Assembly: GCF_025685625.1 (NCBI RefSeq)
Contig: NZ_JAGSYI010000004.1
Location: 434,001 to 498,000 of the forward strand
Source of the DNA: Acidicapsa acidisoli
GTDB taxonomy: Bacteria; Acidobacteriota; Terriglobia; Terriglobales; Acidobacteriaceae
Direction of reading: 5' to 3'
Length of the DNA stretch: 64,000 nucleotides
The stretch's first letter is position 1; every line of letters starts with the position of its first letter. The translations under genes and the position numbers were made by a program. Below the pieces are notes generated by a model. The model was not told the DNA's origin. It ran no database searches and saw only the letters and a program-made list of their open reading frames with translations. Below, piece after piece: positions 33,973-42,831 of the stretch.

Positions 33973-36294
33973 CTACTGCGTGACAATGAGATCGGCATGT
34001 AGGCTGGCCGTTGAATCTTCGCCTGCCCAAACATCGAATTCAGACGGCTCCACAACCCATTGCTTCGTTTGCGGATTCCAATACTTGAGCTCTTCCTTCC
34101 CCAGCGGGAATGTGAGGGTCTTTGTTTCACCGGGTTGGAGCGCGATGCGCTCGAATCCTTTGAGCTGGCGAACAGGACGTGAGGCCGAACCGTAGCGCTG
34201 ATGGATGTAGATCTGTGCAACAGCATCACCAGCGACGGAGCTGGTGTTTGTTACATTCACCTTCACCTCTGTCGTATCGGCAACGTGCATGCTGGGTTTG
34301 CTCACCTGCAGGTTAGCGAACTTGAAGGTGGAATAACTGAGCCCGTAGCCAAAGGGATAGAGCGGTTTGGAGCTGATGTCCCAATAGCGCGATGTAAATC
34401 CAGGCGCATCTTCGGGCTCGTGTGTGCGGGTGTGGTTGTAGTAGAGGGGTTCGGAGCCGGCTGTGCGCGGCCAACTCACGGGCAACTTTCCACCGGGGTT
34501 GACGTCTCCAAAGAGTACGTCGGCTACCGCATCTCCACCTTTCGTCCCCGGATACCAGGCTTCGAGAATCGCCGGCACATGCTCTGATGCCCAGCGGATG
34601 TCTAGGGGGCGACCGCCTTCGAGAACCAGTACTACCGGCTTACCTGTCGCCACGACCGCTTCCAGCATTTGCTCTTGGATACCCGGAAGGTCGAGTGAAG
34701 CCCGCGAAGCCGCTTCACCGTTCATGCTGGCGAGTTCGCCCATCACAGCGACGACCATGTCTGCGTCATTCGCAGCGGTCTTCACTTTCGCGATCCAGTC
34801 TGCGATTTCTTCAGGGGTCGGCGGCGGAGTCGGTTTCTCGCCTGTTATCGTATCCAGCATGCCGGGATAGACCTTGGACGGTCGTGGCCCGTCGACGAGC
34901 GTGACTTGAGCATCTGGACCAAGTTTGTTTTTGATTCCGGCGAGGACCGTGATGGGATGGCTCTTCCCGCCCGGTCCGAACAAACCTTCCACGGTCCATC
35001 CGCCTTCAACATCGCGCTTCGAATCGGCAAGAGGTCCGATGACTGCAACTTTCCTGAGTGACTTCTGCAACGGAAGCGCGTGATTGTCGTTCTTTAGCAG
35101 GACCATCGAACGCCCCGCGAGTCTGCGCTCCAGTTCGAGACCTTCCGGACGGCTCAGGGCAGCTTCGACCTTGGACTCATCGGCGTAGGGATGCTCAAAG
35201 AGGCCGAGGTCGTACTTGGTTTCGAGGATTGGCAGAACCATTTGATCAATGTAGGGCTCTGCGATCTTCCCGTCCTTCACTGCTTGCGCAAGATTGTGAG
35301 CGTAGGTCAGGCTCGCCATGTCCATGTTGACACCTGCAGAGAGCCCCTTGTAGGCCGCATCTTCACCGTCTTTGGCATAGTGATGCGTCACAAGGCTGCC
35401 GACAGCAAATGCATCGGAGAGAACAAAGCCCTGGAAGCCCCAGTCCTTGCGCAGAACATCCGTCAACAGCCAATGATTGCCGCTGGCGGGGATCTCATTG
35501 AGGTCCATGTATGCGCTCATGAAACTGCCTGCACCTGCTTGCTCGGCCGCATGAAAGGGCACCAGATAGACGTTCTCCAAAAGTTCTTCAGGGACGTACA
35601 CCGAGTCATAATCGCGCCCGCCTTCGGATGCGCCATAGCCGGCAAAGTGCTTAACGCAGACCACGGTCCCATCGGAGTTGAGATGTTCCCCCTGGAAGCC
35701 CTTGACTTGAGCTCGCGCCATGGCTGCACCGAGGTACGGGTCTTCTCCAGCACCTTCGACAATTCGCCCCCAGCGAGCGTCGCGGGCGATGTCAACCATC
35801 GGAGTGAACATAAGCTGAAGTCCGGCGGCGCGCGCGTCCTGCGACGCGATATGCTGCGCCTGCTCCTCAACCGATGGATCCCAGGATGACGCCATCGCGA
35901 GCGGGACGGGAAAGACTGTGCGGTACCCATGGATAACATCAAACCCGAAGATAATCGGAATATGCAGGCGGGATTTTTCGACAGCGATATGCTGGAGCCG
36001 ATTAATCTCCTGCACATTCATCTGCCAGAGAATCGATCCTACGCCGCCTTTCGCAATGAGATCGTCTGGCTTTTCTGTTGCAAGGCCAGGCATCACCAAC
36101 CCCGATGATTCATTGAGCTGGCCGATCTTCTCTTCCAGAGTCATTTCCTTTAGAAGCGCCTGAGCCTTTTGCTTTGCCTCTGGGCTGAAGAGCTGCGCCT
36201 GCGCGTTTGCTGAGATGCATCCGGCTGCCGCTGCTGTCAGCAGTACCGCGATGATTGCGGAGCATTTGATCGGATTCATGGGTCTCTTTCTCAT
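33973..36294 (-). CDS. bglX: Periplasmic beta-glucosidase, GH3
   Basis: This 773-residue exported GH3 enzyme is of the BglX type and releases terminal beta-linked glucose (or xylose) from oligosaccharides in the periplasm. It has a signal peptide (ends ANAQA), the GH3 TIM-barrel domain, with GFDVIHGYRTVFPVPLAMAS and KHFAGYGASEGGRDYD, the nucleophile D294 in GFVLSDAFAV, an alpha/beta sandwich domain (ELASMNGEAASRASLDLPG) and a C-terminal fibronectin-III-like domain (VNVTNTSSVAGDAVAQIYI). The start may be the ATG 15 bases downstream, giving MNPIKCSAI. It lies 58 bases after the Oar-like receptor on the same strand and is the last enzyme of the polysaccharide locus. Confidence 0.92.
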   Translation of the reverse strand: MRKRPMNPIKCSAIIAVLLTAAAAGCISANAQAQLFSPEAKQKAQALLKEMTLEEKIGQLNESSGLVMPGLATEKPDDLIAKGGVGSILWQMNVQEINRLQHIAVEKSRLHIPIIFGFDVIHGYRTVFPVPLAMASSWDPSVEEQAQHIASQDARAAGLQLMFTPMVDIARDARWGRIVEGAGEDPYLGAAMARAQVKGFQGEHLNSDGTVVCVKHFAGYGASEGGRDYDSVYVPEELLENVYLVPFHAAEQAGAGSFMSAYMDLNEIPASGNHWLLTDVLRKDWGFQGFVLSDAFAVGSLVTHHYAKDGEDAAYKGLSAGVNMDMASLTYAHNLAQAVKDGKIAEPYIDQMVLPILETKYDLGLFEHPYADESKVEAALSRPEGLELERRLAGRSMVLLKNDNHALPLQKSLRKVAVIGPLADSKRDVEGGWTVEGLFGPGGKSHPITVLAGIKNKLGPDAQVTLVDGPRPSKVYPGMLDTITGEKPTPPPTPEEIADWIAKVKTAANDADMVVAVMGELASMNGEAASRASLDLPGIQEQMLEAVVATGKPVVLVLEGGRPLDIRWASEHVPAILEAWYPGTKGGDAVADVLFGDVNPGGKLPVSWPRTAGSEPLYYNHTRTHEPEDAPGFTSRYWDISSKPLYPFGYGLSYSTFKFANLQVSKPSMHVADTTEVKVNVTNTSSVAGDAVAQIYIHQRYGSASRPVRQLKGFERIALQPGETKTLTFPLGKEELKYWNPQTKQWVVEPSEFDVWAGEDSTASLHADLIVTQ

Positions 36295-36352
36295 TGCGTG
36301 CCGTTTCTTTTCGAGCGACGGTTAGGTGGTTGCGTGTCAAGGGGATTTCTGT

Positions 36353-39300
36353 TTAGTAAATCAACTTCAGAGAGAACTGGATCTGCCGCGAAGTTCCGGC
36401 AGTCTTCGATATCTCACCAAAGCCGGAGCCGTTCAGGATATTTGCCGGCAGCCCCATATTGACGATGTTGAAGAGATTGAAAAACTCGCCCCGGAACTGC
36501 AGATCGATGCGCTCTGCGCCAGAGGATCTACGCCCGAACGGAGTATCTTTGATCATCGCGAAGTCGTAGTCGTAGTAGGCGGGTCCGCGGAAGGTATTGC
36601 GTCCGAGCGTGCCAAAGCGCCCCAGGTTGGGACCGGTGCCACCAGCAATATGAACGGGGATATTGAAATAAGTACTGGCGTTAGCGGCTCCCATACCGAA
36701 GTAGTCTTGGCGGATTGTTCGGGCAGTTGACAGCTTTGGTATTGCAATCTGATCTGGCCGGTCGACGCCGTTCGCTCCGTCACCTGTCTGCTGAATGCCT
36801 GAGTAGACCGTGAATGGCGCGCCAGATGAAATAGACGAGATGGAAAGCAATTCCCATCCGTAAGTGAAACTGCGCGGAAGAGCGCTCAGGAAACTCGCGC
36901 TCTCTAAGTGCAGATCTTCCGCGGCGCTCAATCCAAAGTTATGCGTTGCATCAAAAGCCGACGGCCCCTTCTCTGCGCGCAAGTCGAATGGGTCTTGCGA
37001 CGCACCTGAGGTTGTCGCTCCTGTCGATCCCGTGCCGCCGAACACGAGCGACGAGGTATCGATGGATTTGCTGAACGTGTAGGAGGCCTGGATACCAGGG
37101 CCGCCGTGGCCCACGCTTCCCGAGAGCGACGCTTGCATCGCGTTGTAGTTGGAGTGAACATCATTGGTCATCAAGTTCAATACGCCGAATCCCCCCGCAA
37201 TTTCGCCCGCAGAGTTGAACTCTGTATAAGGAGCAAACTCCGGCGTTGCACCGGGGTATGCATTTGGAAAGCTTATGCGAGGCAGCTTCTGGGCTGCGGT
37301 GCCTACATAGCCTAGATCTGCAGTGAGGTTGGCGACTTTGCGCTCAAGGCCAAGGGTCCAGGTATAGAGCGTTCCATTGCCGAAGCTCTTGTTGATGCCA
37401 GATAGATTGAGCGCGCTCACTGCACCCGAGGAAGTAACCGTGGCCAGATCCTTCTCGTAGCGGTCCACATCCATCGGCGTGTTGGCAGGAATCTCCTTCG
37501 TTCCCTTCGCCAGGATGTCATTGCCGCTCAGATCGTAGGCAATCGGCAATATCGATGGAGTGATGGTGAACCCATAAGCCAATGGTGCGCTCGAAGAAGA
37601 CTGGCGCCGTGGGTAGATCACGAAAGGAGTGGAGCCGGTGAGCATGTTGTCTTGCCAGATATTTGGTGGAATCACTGTCACCGCTCCGCCTAGGTGCACC
37701 GTGAGGTTTTTGACCGGCGCCCAGGAGGCCTGCACCCTTGGCCCCCAACCGTTCCAAGTGGTCGAATAGCCGGGCTGCGGATTGACGAGGTACTCCAGCT
37801 TCCCGCTCACTACTCGGGGCGATCCGGTGCGATTAGCGCGTTCGGTGATCGGCGTGTAGTATTCCCAGCGGACACCATAATCGAGTGTCAATGTTGGTGT
37901 GGCCTTCCATGTATCTTCGACGTACCAGTTGTAATCCCCGCGGTTGATTGCAGCAGGGCCAATGTGTGCGCCTCCAGAAATTCCGGGCGGCGCCACGGCA
38001 ACGATGTATGCAAAAGGGGAGCCGGTAAGGAAGCCGGAAAGTGTATCGGGCAGCGGCTCGCCCACATTGATGTCGTGCTTGCCACTTGTTGATGCGATCG
38101 CTTCCGTCGCGTAGGCGGTGCCGCCGCCAAAGTCGTACTCTCCGTTCGGTGAGGTACCAAAATAGGTCGTATCCGCATTTTCCCTGATCTCGAAACCTGC
38201 CTTCAGGGTATGTCGCGCGGTGGTGAAGCTCATGTTCTCCCGCTCTTGAAAAAGGTTGCCATACGCCTGCATCACCGAACCGCCCGCACTATTGAAGGCC
38301 TCGAAAAGGCCATCCTCAAACTTGACTGCAGGATCGGTGTAGTCAGGTGTGGGAAAGCCCGGAGTGGAGCGAGTAATCGAAAGCGATGACTCCAGCGTCA
38401 GCCTGGGATTGAATGTAGTCGTGAGTGTACCGACAACATTGCGCTGCCGATCCAGGTATTCGACTCCAAATGCGGGATCGACCGCCGTCTGGTCCGGATT
38501 GGTCGTTGGCCCCGTCAAATTATCCATCGTGAACCGGGCAAAGAACTGGTTGCGTGCGGATACCTTGTGATCAATACGCAGCGAGAACTGATCCGCATTT
38601 GTTGTCACCTTCGACGCCGTCGCATAGGTGTTCGCACCGTAGGACCCGGTTGGCAAATTCGGTAGCGGATAGCGGGCCAGAATTGCTGCAATCGAAGGGT
38701 TTACCGGCACGGCCAGCGTGTCGGATGTGCCATCTGGAAAATTCGTAGTGTCATAGACGATATTCGAACTGCCTGCAGGCCTCTCTGCAACCGTCGGCAC
38801 GGGCATCACCTGCGTCGTGCCGAGTACTTGGCGAAACCCCTGATATTCCGTTGCATAGAATGTTTGCTGGCGGCCGTTGTATAGGTGCGGAATGTACACA
38901 GGTCCGCCATTCGTGAATCCAAACTCGTTGCGCCGAAAAGGGGGAATACGCCCTGGATACGCCGGTGTCGGATTATCAAAGTAGTTGCGGGCGTCAAATG
39001 CAGAGTTCCGCACGAATTCAAAAAATGAGCCGTGGAAGCCACTTTTCCCAGAGCGCGTGATGATGTTGGTGAAGCCTGCCGCCCCACGACCGATATCGGC
39101 TGGCATCCAGCCGGAGCTGGATTGCAATTCCTGGATTGCGTCAACGTTGAAGTTCGGCATGATACTCCCACCCATCTCCGGATCGCTGATGTCCGAGCCG
39201 TCCATGGCAAATGTTGCTTCCACGCCGCGCTGACCGTTAATGGCAAACTGCTGGGTAAAGTTCGTTGCTCCGTTGGTATCCGTCATGGTGCCTGCGGCCA

Positions 39301-39760
39301 GCAGCAGCAGCGTGCTGAAGTCGCGCCCATTCAGAGGTAGAGAACTCACCGTCTGACTGGAAAGCGCCTCACCTCCAGTCGCGCCCGTGTCATGCCGCGC
39401 CGCGACCGCGATTTCACCACGGCTGGATAGCGTGATGACGACAGCTGGTGGTGCGGGCGTCAGGTCGATTGACTGCCCATACCTAACGGTTTTTCCCTCA
39501 GCGTCAATCGTGAGCCTGTACTGCCCGGCGGGGAGCGCAGGAACCGTGAAGCTTCCATCGGCAACGGTGTCCGCCTGGGCCGTTGCCGCTCCCGAAAGCC
39601 TCACTTCGGCGCCAGCAATCGGAGCACCTTCGCTGTTGCGCAGCAGACCATGCCAGGCGACAACGGTCTGCTCCTGCGCACAGAGGGGCGCTGCAATCGC
39701 GCACCCCAGCACCAGCAACTTCCTCACAGAGCCTGCGAATCTCTTACATGTCCACTTCAT
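36353..39760 (-). CDS. Oar-like TonB-dependent receptor of the polysaccharide locus
   Basis: This 1,135-residue outer-membrane receptor has a signal peptide (residues 1-28), a carboxypeptidase-regulatory-like domain (LRNSEGAPIAGAEVRLSG ... LPAGQYRLTID), a plug segment (SSLPLNGRDFSTLLLLAAGT, GRGAAGFTNIITRSGKSGFHG) and a barrel ending QIQFSLKLIY with a terminal aromatic residue. GGAG eight bases before the ATG supports the start. Within the locus it lies between the acyltransferase and bglX, all on the minus strand with gaps of 30 and 58 bases, so it is the likely importer of the oligosaccharide that the GH3 and GH39 enzymes break down. The ligand is inferred from neighbours. Confidence 0.92.
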   Translation of the reverse strand: MKWTCKRFAGSVRKLLVLGCAIAAPLCAQEQTVVAWHGLLRNSEGAPIAGAEVRLSGAATAQADTVADGSFTVPALPAGQYRLTIDAEGKTVRYGQSIDLTPAPPAVVITLSSRGEIAVAARHDTGATGGEALSSQTVSSLPLNGRDFSTLLLLAAGTMTDTNGATNFTQQFAINGQRGVEATFAMDGSDISDPEMGGSIMPNFNVDAIQELQSSSGWMPADIGRGAAGFTNIITRSGKSGFHGSFFEFVRNSAFDARNYFDNPTPAYPGRIPPFRRNEFGFTNGGPVYIPHLYNGRQQTFYATEYQGFRQVLGTTQVMPVPTVAERPAGSSNIVYDTTNFPDGTSDTLAVPVNPSIAAILARYPLPNLPTGSYGANTYATASKVTTNADQFSLRIDHKVSARNQFFARFTMDNLTGPTTNPDQTAVDPAFGVEYLDRQRNVVGTLTTTFNPRLTLESSLSITRSTPGFPTPDYTDPAVKFEDGLFEAFNSAGGSVMQAYGNLFQERENMSFTTARHTLKAGFEIRENADTTYFGTSPNGEYDFGGGTAYATEAIASTSGKHDINVGEPLPDTLSGFLTGSPFAYIVAVAPPGISGGAHIGPAAINRGDYNWYVEDTWKATPTLTLDYGVRWEYYTPITERANRTGSPRVVSGKLEYLVNPQPGYSTTWNGWGPRVQASWAPVKNLTVHLGGAVTVIPPNIWQDNMLTGSTPFVIYPRRQSSSSAPLAYGFTITPSILPIAYDLSGNDILAKGTKEIPANTPMDVDRYEKDLATVTSSGAVSALNLSGINKSFGNGTLYTWTLGLERKVANLTADLGYVGTAAQKLPRISFPNAYPGATPEFAPYTEFNSAGEIAGGFGVLNLMTNDVHSNYNAMQASLSGSVGHGGPGIQASYTFSKSIDTSSLVFGGTGSTGATTSGASQDPFDLRAEKGPSAFDATHNFGLSAAEDLHLESASFLSALPRSFTYGWELLSISSISSGAPFTVYSGIQQTGDGANGVDRPDQIAIPKLSTARTIRQDYFGMGAANASTYFNIPVHIAGGTGPNLGRFGTLGRNTFRGPAYYDYDFAMIKDTPFGRRSSGAERIDLQFRGEFFNLFNIVNMGLPANILNGSGFGEISKTAGTSRQIQFSLKLIY

Positions 39761-39790
39761 CGTTCTTCTCCCGTCCTCTTCGCCCTGTGG

Positions 39791-40912
39791 TTATACCGTC
39801 GTCCGCTTGATGCCGTAACGCTGAGTTAGCCACGCCCTTACTGGCTCGTCGAAATACTTCAGAATCAACCAACCCACAATGATCGCGAATGGAATGGTCA
39901 AAAAAATCCATGTCAGCTTTACATCCAGGCTGGGATGCCTTGTCCACGAGTAGCCCGCGAGTACGTATACGAACGGAATGTGAGTGATATAGAGCGGATA
40001 AGAGAGGTGACCGCTGAACTTGCAGAGCCTGATCATGCCTGTACCTGCGTTCGAGTGCGCCCCACAAAGGATGATGACCGGAAACAGGAGGAGCACGCAT
40101 GCCGCGTCATAAAATCCGTTCAGCGAGTATTCGCCAACCTTGGGGAAGACTGGCATCTGAAAACACACCACAAGCACGATCGAAAGCAAGAGCAGTCCGA
40201 TTTTGGGCACGCGAATCCGGTCATGAACCCGATAGAGCCAGAGGCCCATGACAAATGAAACCGTCAGCCTCAACGGCGCCATCCAGATCCTCGGGTAGTC
40301 CCAGCCTCCATCCAGCGACCCTTGTGCATTGACGGTCCAAATAAGCAGGAATCCAGATATGCCGAAGATGATTGCCAGAGTTAGCGGGCGCAGGCGACGA
40401 AGAATCAGAGCGTAGGCGATGTTTGCCAGATATTCCTGCATCAAGGACCAGGCCGGCCCGTTGAGCGCCTGAGTTTCGTTATGCCGTCCCCCGACTGGCG
40501 GCGAAGGCAGCAGGAGCAATGAGGTGATATAGGCCAGCAACAACATCGGGGCATCCGTATGGTTGCTCGCCTTACTGAAGGGATCGAAGAGATAACCGAG
40601 CAACCCCAGAGTGGCTCCGATCAGGACCAGTGGATGGAGCCGGATAAGACGAATACGGAAGAATTGGAGAATCGACATCCGCGTCCATCGATCATCGTAG
40701 GCATACGCGACCACAAACCCCGACAGCGCGAAGAAGAAATCGACTGCGAGATAGGCATGTTTGACTAGGGCCCACGGGCCGTGGAATCCAAACGAGTAAT
40801 TGAAGACGTGGAAGATCACGATCAGGAATGCGGCACTCCCCCTCAACCCATCCAATACTTCGAAGTGTTCTTTTCCGCTACTGGTGCGGTCGACAACTAC
40901 GGGAACATTCAT
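39791..40912 (-). CDS. Membrane acyltransferase (acyltransferase 3 family)
   Basis: This 373-residue membrane protein belongs to the acyltransferase-3/OatA-NolL type, which moves acetyl or acyl groups to sugars across the membrane. It has about ten helices, the FHVFNY motif with the catalytic His near residue 35, DFFFALSGFVVAYAY, and Arg-rich FFRIRLIRLHPLVLIG. GGAG lies 11 bases before the start. It is embedded in the polysaccharide locus. Such proteins usually modify exported or cell-surface glycans, so here it may acetylate or otherwise alter a polysaccharide or a lipid; degradation loci more often use esterases, so its role is uncertain. Confidence 0.85.
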   Translation of the reverse strand: MNVPVVVDRTSSGKEHFEVLDGLRGSAAFLIVIFHVFNYSFGFHGPWALVKHAYLAVDFFFALSGFVVAYAYDDRWTRMSILQFFRIRLIRLHPLVLIGATLGLLGYLFDPFSKASNHTDAPMLLLAYITSLLLLPSPPVGGRHNETQALNGPAWSLMQEYLANIAYALILRRLRPLTLAIIFGISGFLLIWTVNAQGSLDGGWDYPRIWMAPLRLTVSFVMGLWLYRVHDRIRVPKIGLLLLSIVLVVCFQMPVFPKVGEYSLNGFYDAACVLLLFPVIILCGAHSNAGTGMIRLCKFSGHLSYPLYITHIPFVYVLAGYSWTRHPSLDVKLTWIFLTIPFAIIVGWLILKYFDEPVRAWLTQRYGIKRTTV

Positions 40913-41111
40913 CGGTCAGAAATCTCCACAGTTCCGGCGCCGATCCCACACTTCTGCGTCGTCTGCAGGCTCAGTGGTTAGCACCAAAGTCAGACTCTGA
41001 GACACCGCAGCTTTCAATTGCGAGAGAGTGCCTGAAGTCGAAGGGGGTTTAGCGGACCTGCTGCTTTTTATTCCAGTCAGGTTCCGCTTCGTCGAGCATC
41101 TTAAGATCCGG

Positions 41112-42695
41112 TCATCGGTGCCTGATCAAGAGCACCACAAGTCCATATGGAGGCACAGTGGTCGTAATCCTCCCATCCTGGATCGATGCCGGCTCCGCTG
41201 GCGACAGAGAGCCCGCCTTCTGCAAGCGGGAGATCTGTTCTGGACTCAGGTTCTCTGGCCGGCCCATTTGATCAAACAGCGCAAGACTATTCCCGTGCGT
41301 GCTGTCCACGCGATAGACAGTGGCGGTAGGCATGGCACTGAAATGCTCCAGTTGCACAATGAATGTGCGCGGCGCACCCGGTAGTGTGGACTGCTGAGTG
41401 TAATTCGGTCCGCTGCCACCGGGCGGCACATAGTTCCACAGTGCAACCGCGAGGTTTCCATCTGAGAGTTTCGTAGCCAGAACAGAATCGGAATCGACCG
41501 CCATGCGACGGTCTCCAAGCTTGTGCAGAATGGCCAGAGCATTCAGTGATGCCTTCGGGATGTTGTTCGGTGCAATCACACCGAACCCGCCGTAATACGA
41601 AGACCGTGCTACACCCTGCTCCTCGAACACATCGGAAAATGTCCAATAGGCCAAGTTTTCGACCAGCCCATCGCACTGTCTGATCGTGTTCGCGAGCCAC
41701 GGTCCCATGTACGGTGAATCGGTGACATTTGGCTCGTTGGAATAGCTGGCGCCGTACTCAGAGAAAATCAACGGAAGATGCGGGAGCGGCGACGATGCGA
41801 TCTGATCATGAACCTTCTTCACTGCGCGATACACCATTTGGTCGCGAGGAACATCCTCACTTGTCCCAAGTACGTTTGGGGCGCTGTCGTTTCCGTAAAC
41901 GTGCGTCGAAACGAAGTCAACTGGAATGTGGTTCTCATACACGTGAGCCAAAAAGTCAGGAACCCAGGCTGCCTGAGCCGTGGCTGGGCCACCTACCTGG
42001 AGTCGCAGCGAAACAGACTTGATCGCGCGTGCCGTGTGATCGTAAAGATCCCAATAGGTCGACTGCTTCGGTGCTCCTCCCCAGAAGTCCAAGTTGGGCT
42101 CGTTCCAGACTTCAAACTTCCAGGTGCTAACCTCATTGATACCGTAACGAGCAACGAGGTGAGCGGCAAAGGCCTGAATCATTTCATCCCAAAGCTTGTA
42201 GTCTTTCGGAGGCGAAACAATGGGGTGATAGAAGAACGGATGGAGAGCGTTTGGATCGGCAGCCAGCTTTCGAGGCATGAAGCTCAGTTCGACGAACGGC
42301 TTGATGCCCTTGCTCAACAGGCCGTCATAGATCTGATCGATATACATAAAGTTGTATGGCGATGAATCGTTGACGGCTTCGGCAGCCAATCCGGGATTCT
42401 TGATCACTCGGTCAGGATCATAGAGCCCTACCTCGTCCGTTAGGATTCCGTGAAAGCGAACGGATTCAAATCCCGTAACGCTTTTCACGGTCTCAATGTC
42501 CTTCCGGTAGCTTTCCCTCAAGGACAAGATCGCGCGTCCTGAACCGAACGTCTTTTCCCAAAAATGCGGGAACGCTGTGGTCGGCGCATCTGCATCGATG
42601 TGGATTTGAATGGTGCCATTCTCCTGGCCCACAAGTGACGAACCCAGAAGAAAGCAACTACATATCGCAAGCGTCCATTTACGAAATCCATACAT
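41112..42695 (-). CDS. GH39 family beta-xylosidase-like glycoside hydrolase
   Basis: This 527-residue exported GH39-type enzyme has a signal peptide (cleavage near LVGQ), a TIM-barrel with the acid/base E199 in FEVWNEPNLDF and the nucleophile E313 in LIFSEYGASYSN, and a C-terminal beta domain. GH39 enzymes act on beta-1,4-xylose units or related glycosaminoglycan-type bonds. AGAGGAAAC upstream supports the start. It precedes the acyltransferase and follows the second GH3 gene by 136 bases, all minus strand. The xylan or xyloglucan target is inferred from the GH3-GH39 combination. Confidence 0.85.
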   Translation of the reverse strand: MYGFRKWTLAICSCFLLGSSLVGQENGTIQIHIDADAPTTAFPHFWEKTFGSGRAILSLRESYRKDIETVKSVTGFESVRFHGILTDEVGLYDPDRVIKNPGLAAEAVNDSSPYNFMYIDQIYDGLLSKGIKPFVELSFMPRKLAADPNALHPFFYHPIVSPPKDYKLWDEMIQAFAAHLVARYGINEVSTWKFEVWNEPNLDFWGGAPKQSTYWDLYDHTARAIKSVSLRLQVGGPATAQAAWVPDFLAHVYENHIPVDFVSTHVYGNDSAPNVLGTSEDVPRDQMVYRAVKKVHDQIASSPLPHLPLIFSEYGASYSNEPNVTDSPYMGPWLANTIRQCDGLVENLAYWTFSDVFEEQGVARSSYYGGFGVIAPNNIPKASLNALAILHKLGDRRMAVDSDSVLATKLSDGNLAVALWNYVPPGGSGPNYTQQSTLPGAPRTFIVQLEHFSAMPTATVYRVDSTHGNSLALFDQMGRPENLSPEQISRLQKAGSLSPAEPASIQDGRITTTVPPYGLVVLLIRHR

Positions 42696-42831
42696 AGCAA
42701 GTTTCCTCTGCAGGTAAGGCTACTCTTCCCGAGCAAGAACGCGATATTCGGGTTATTGGGTGGCAATGAGCTTTTCGGTGCGGACAATTGCGTCACGCCG
42801 ACGCGCGAACCGGCTCATCCCAGGAACAACA

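Noticed and set aside
34201-35889. Plus-strand frames of 128-232 codons opposite bglX
   Set aside because: Antisense to a GH3 gene with intact motifs; no supporting start or composition.
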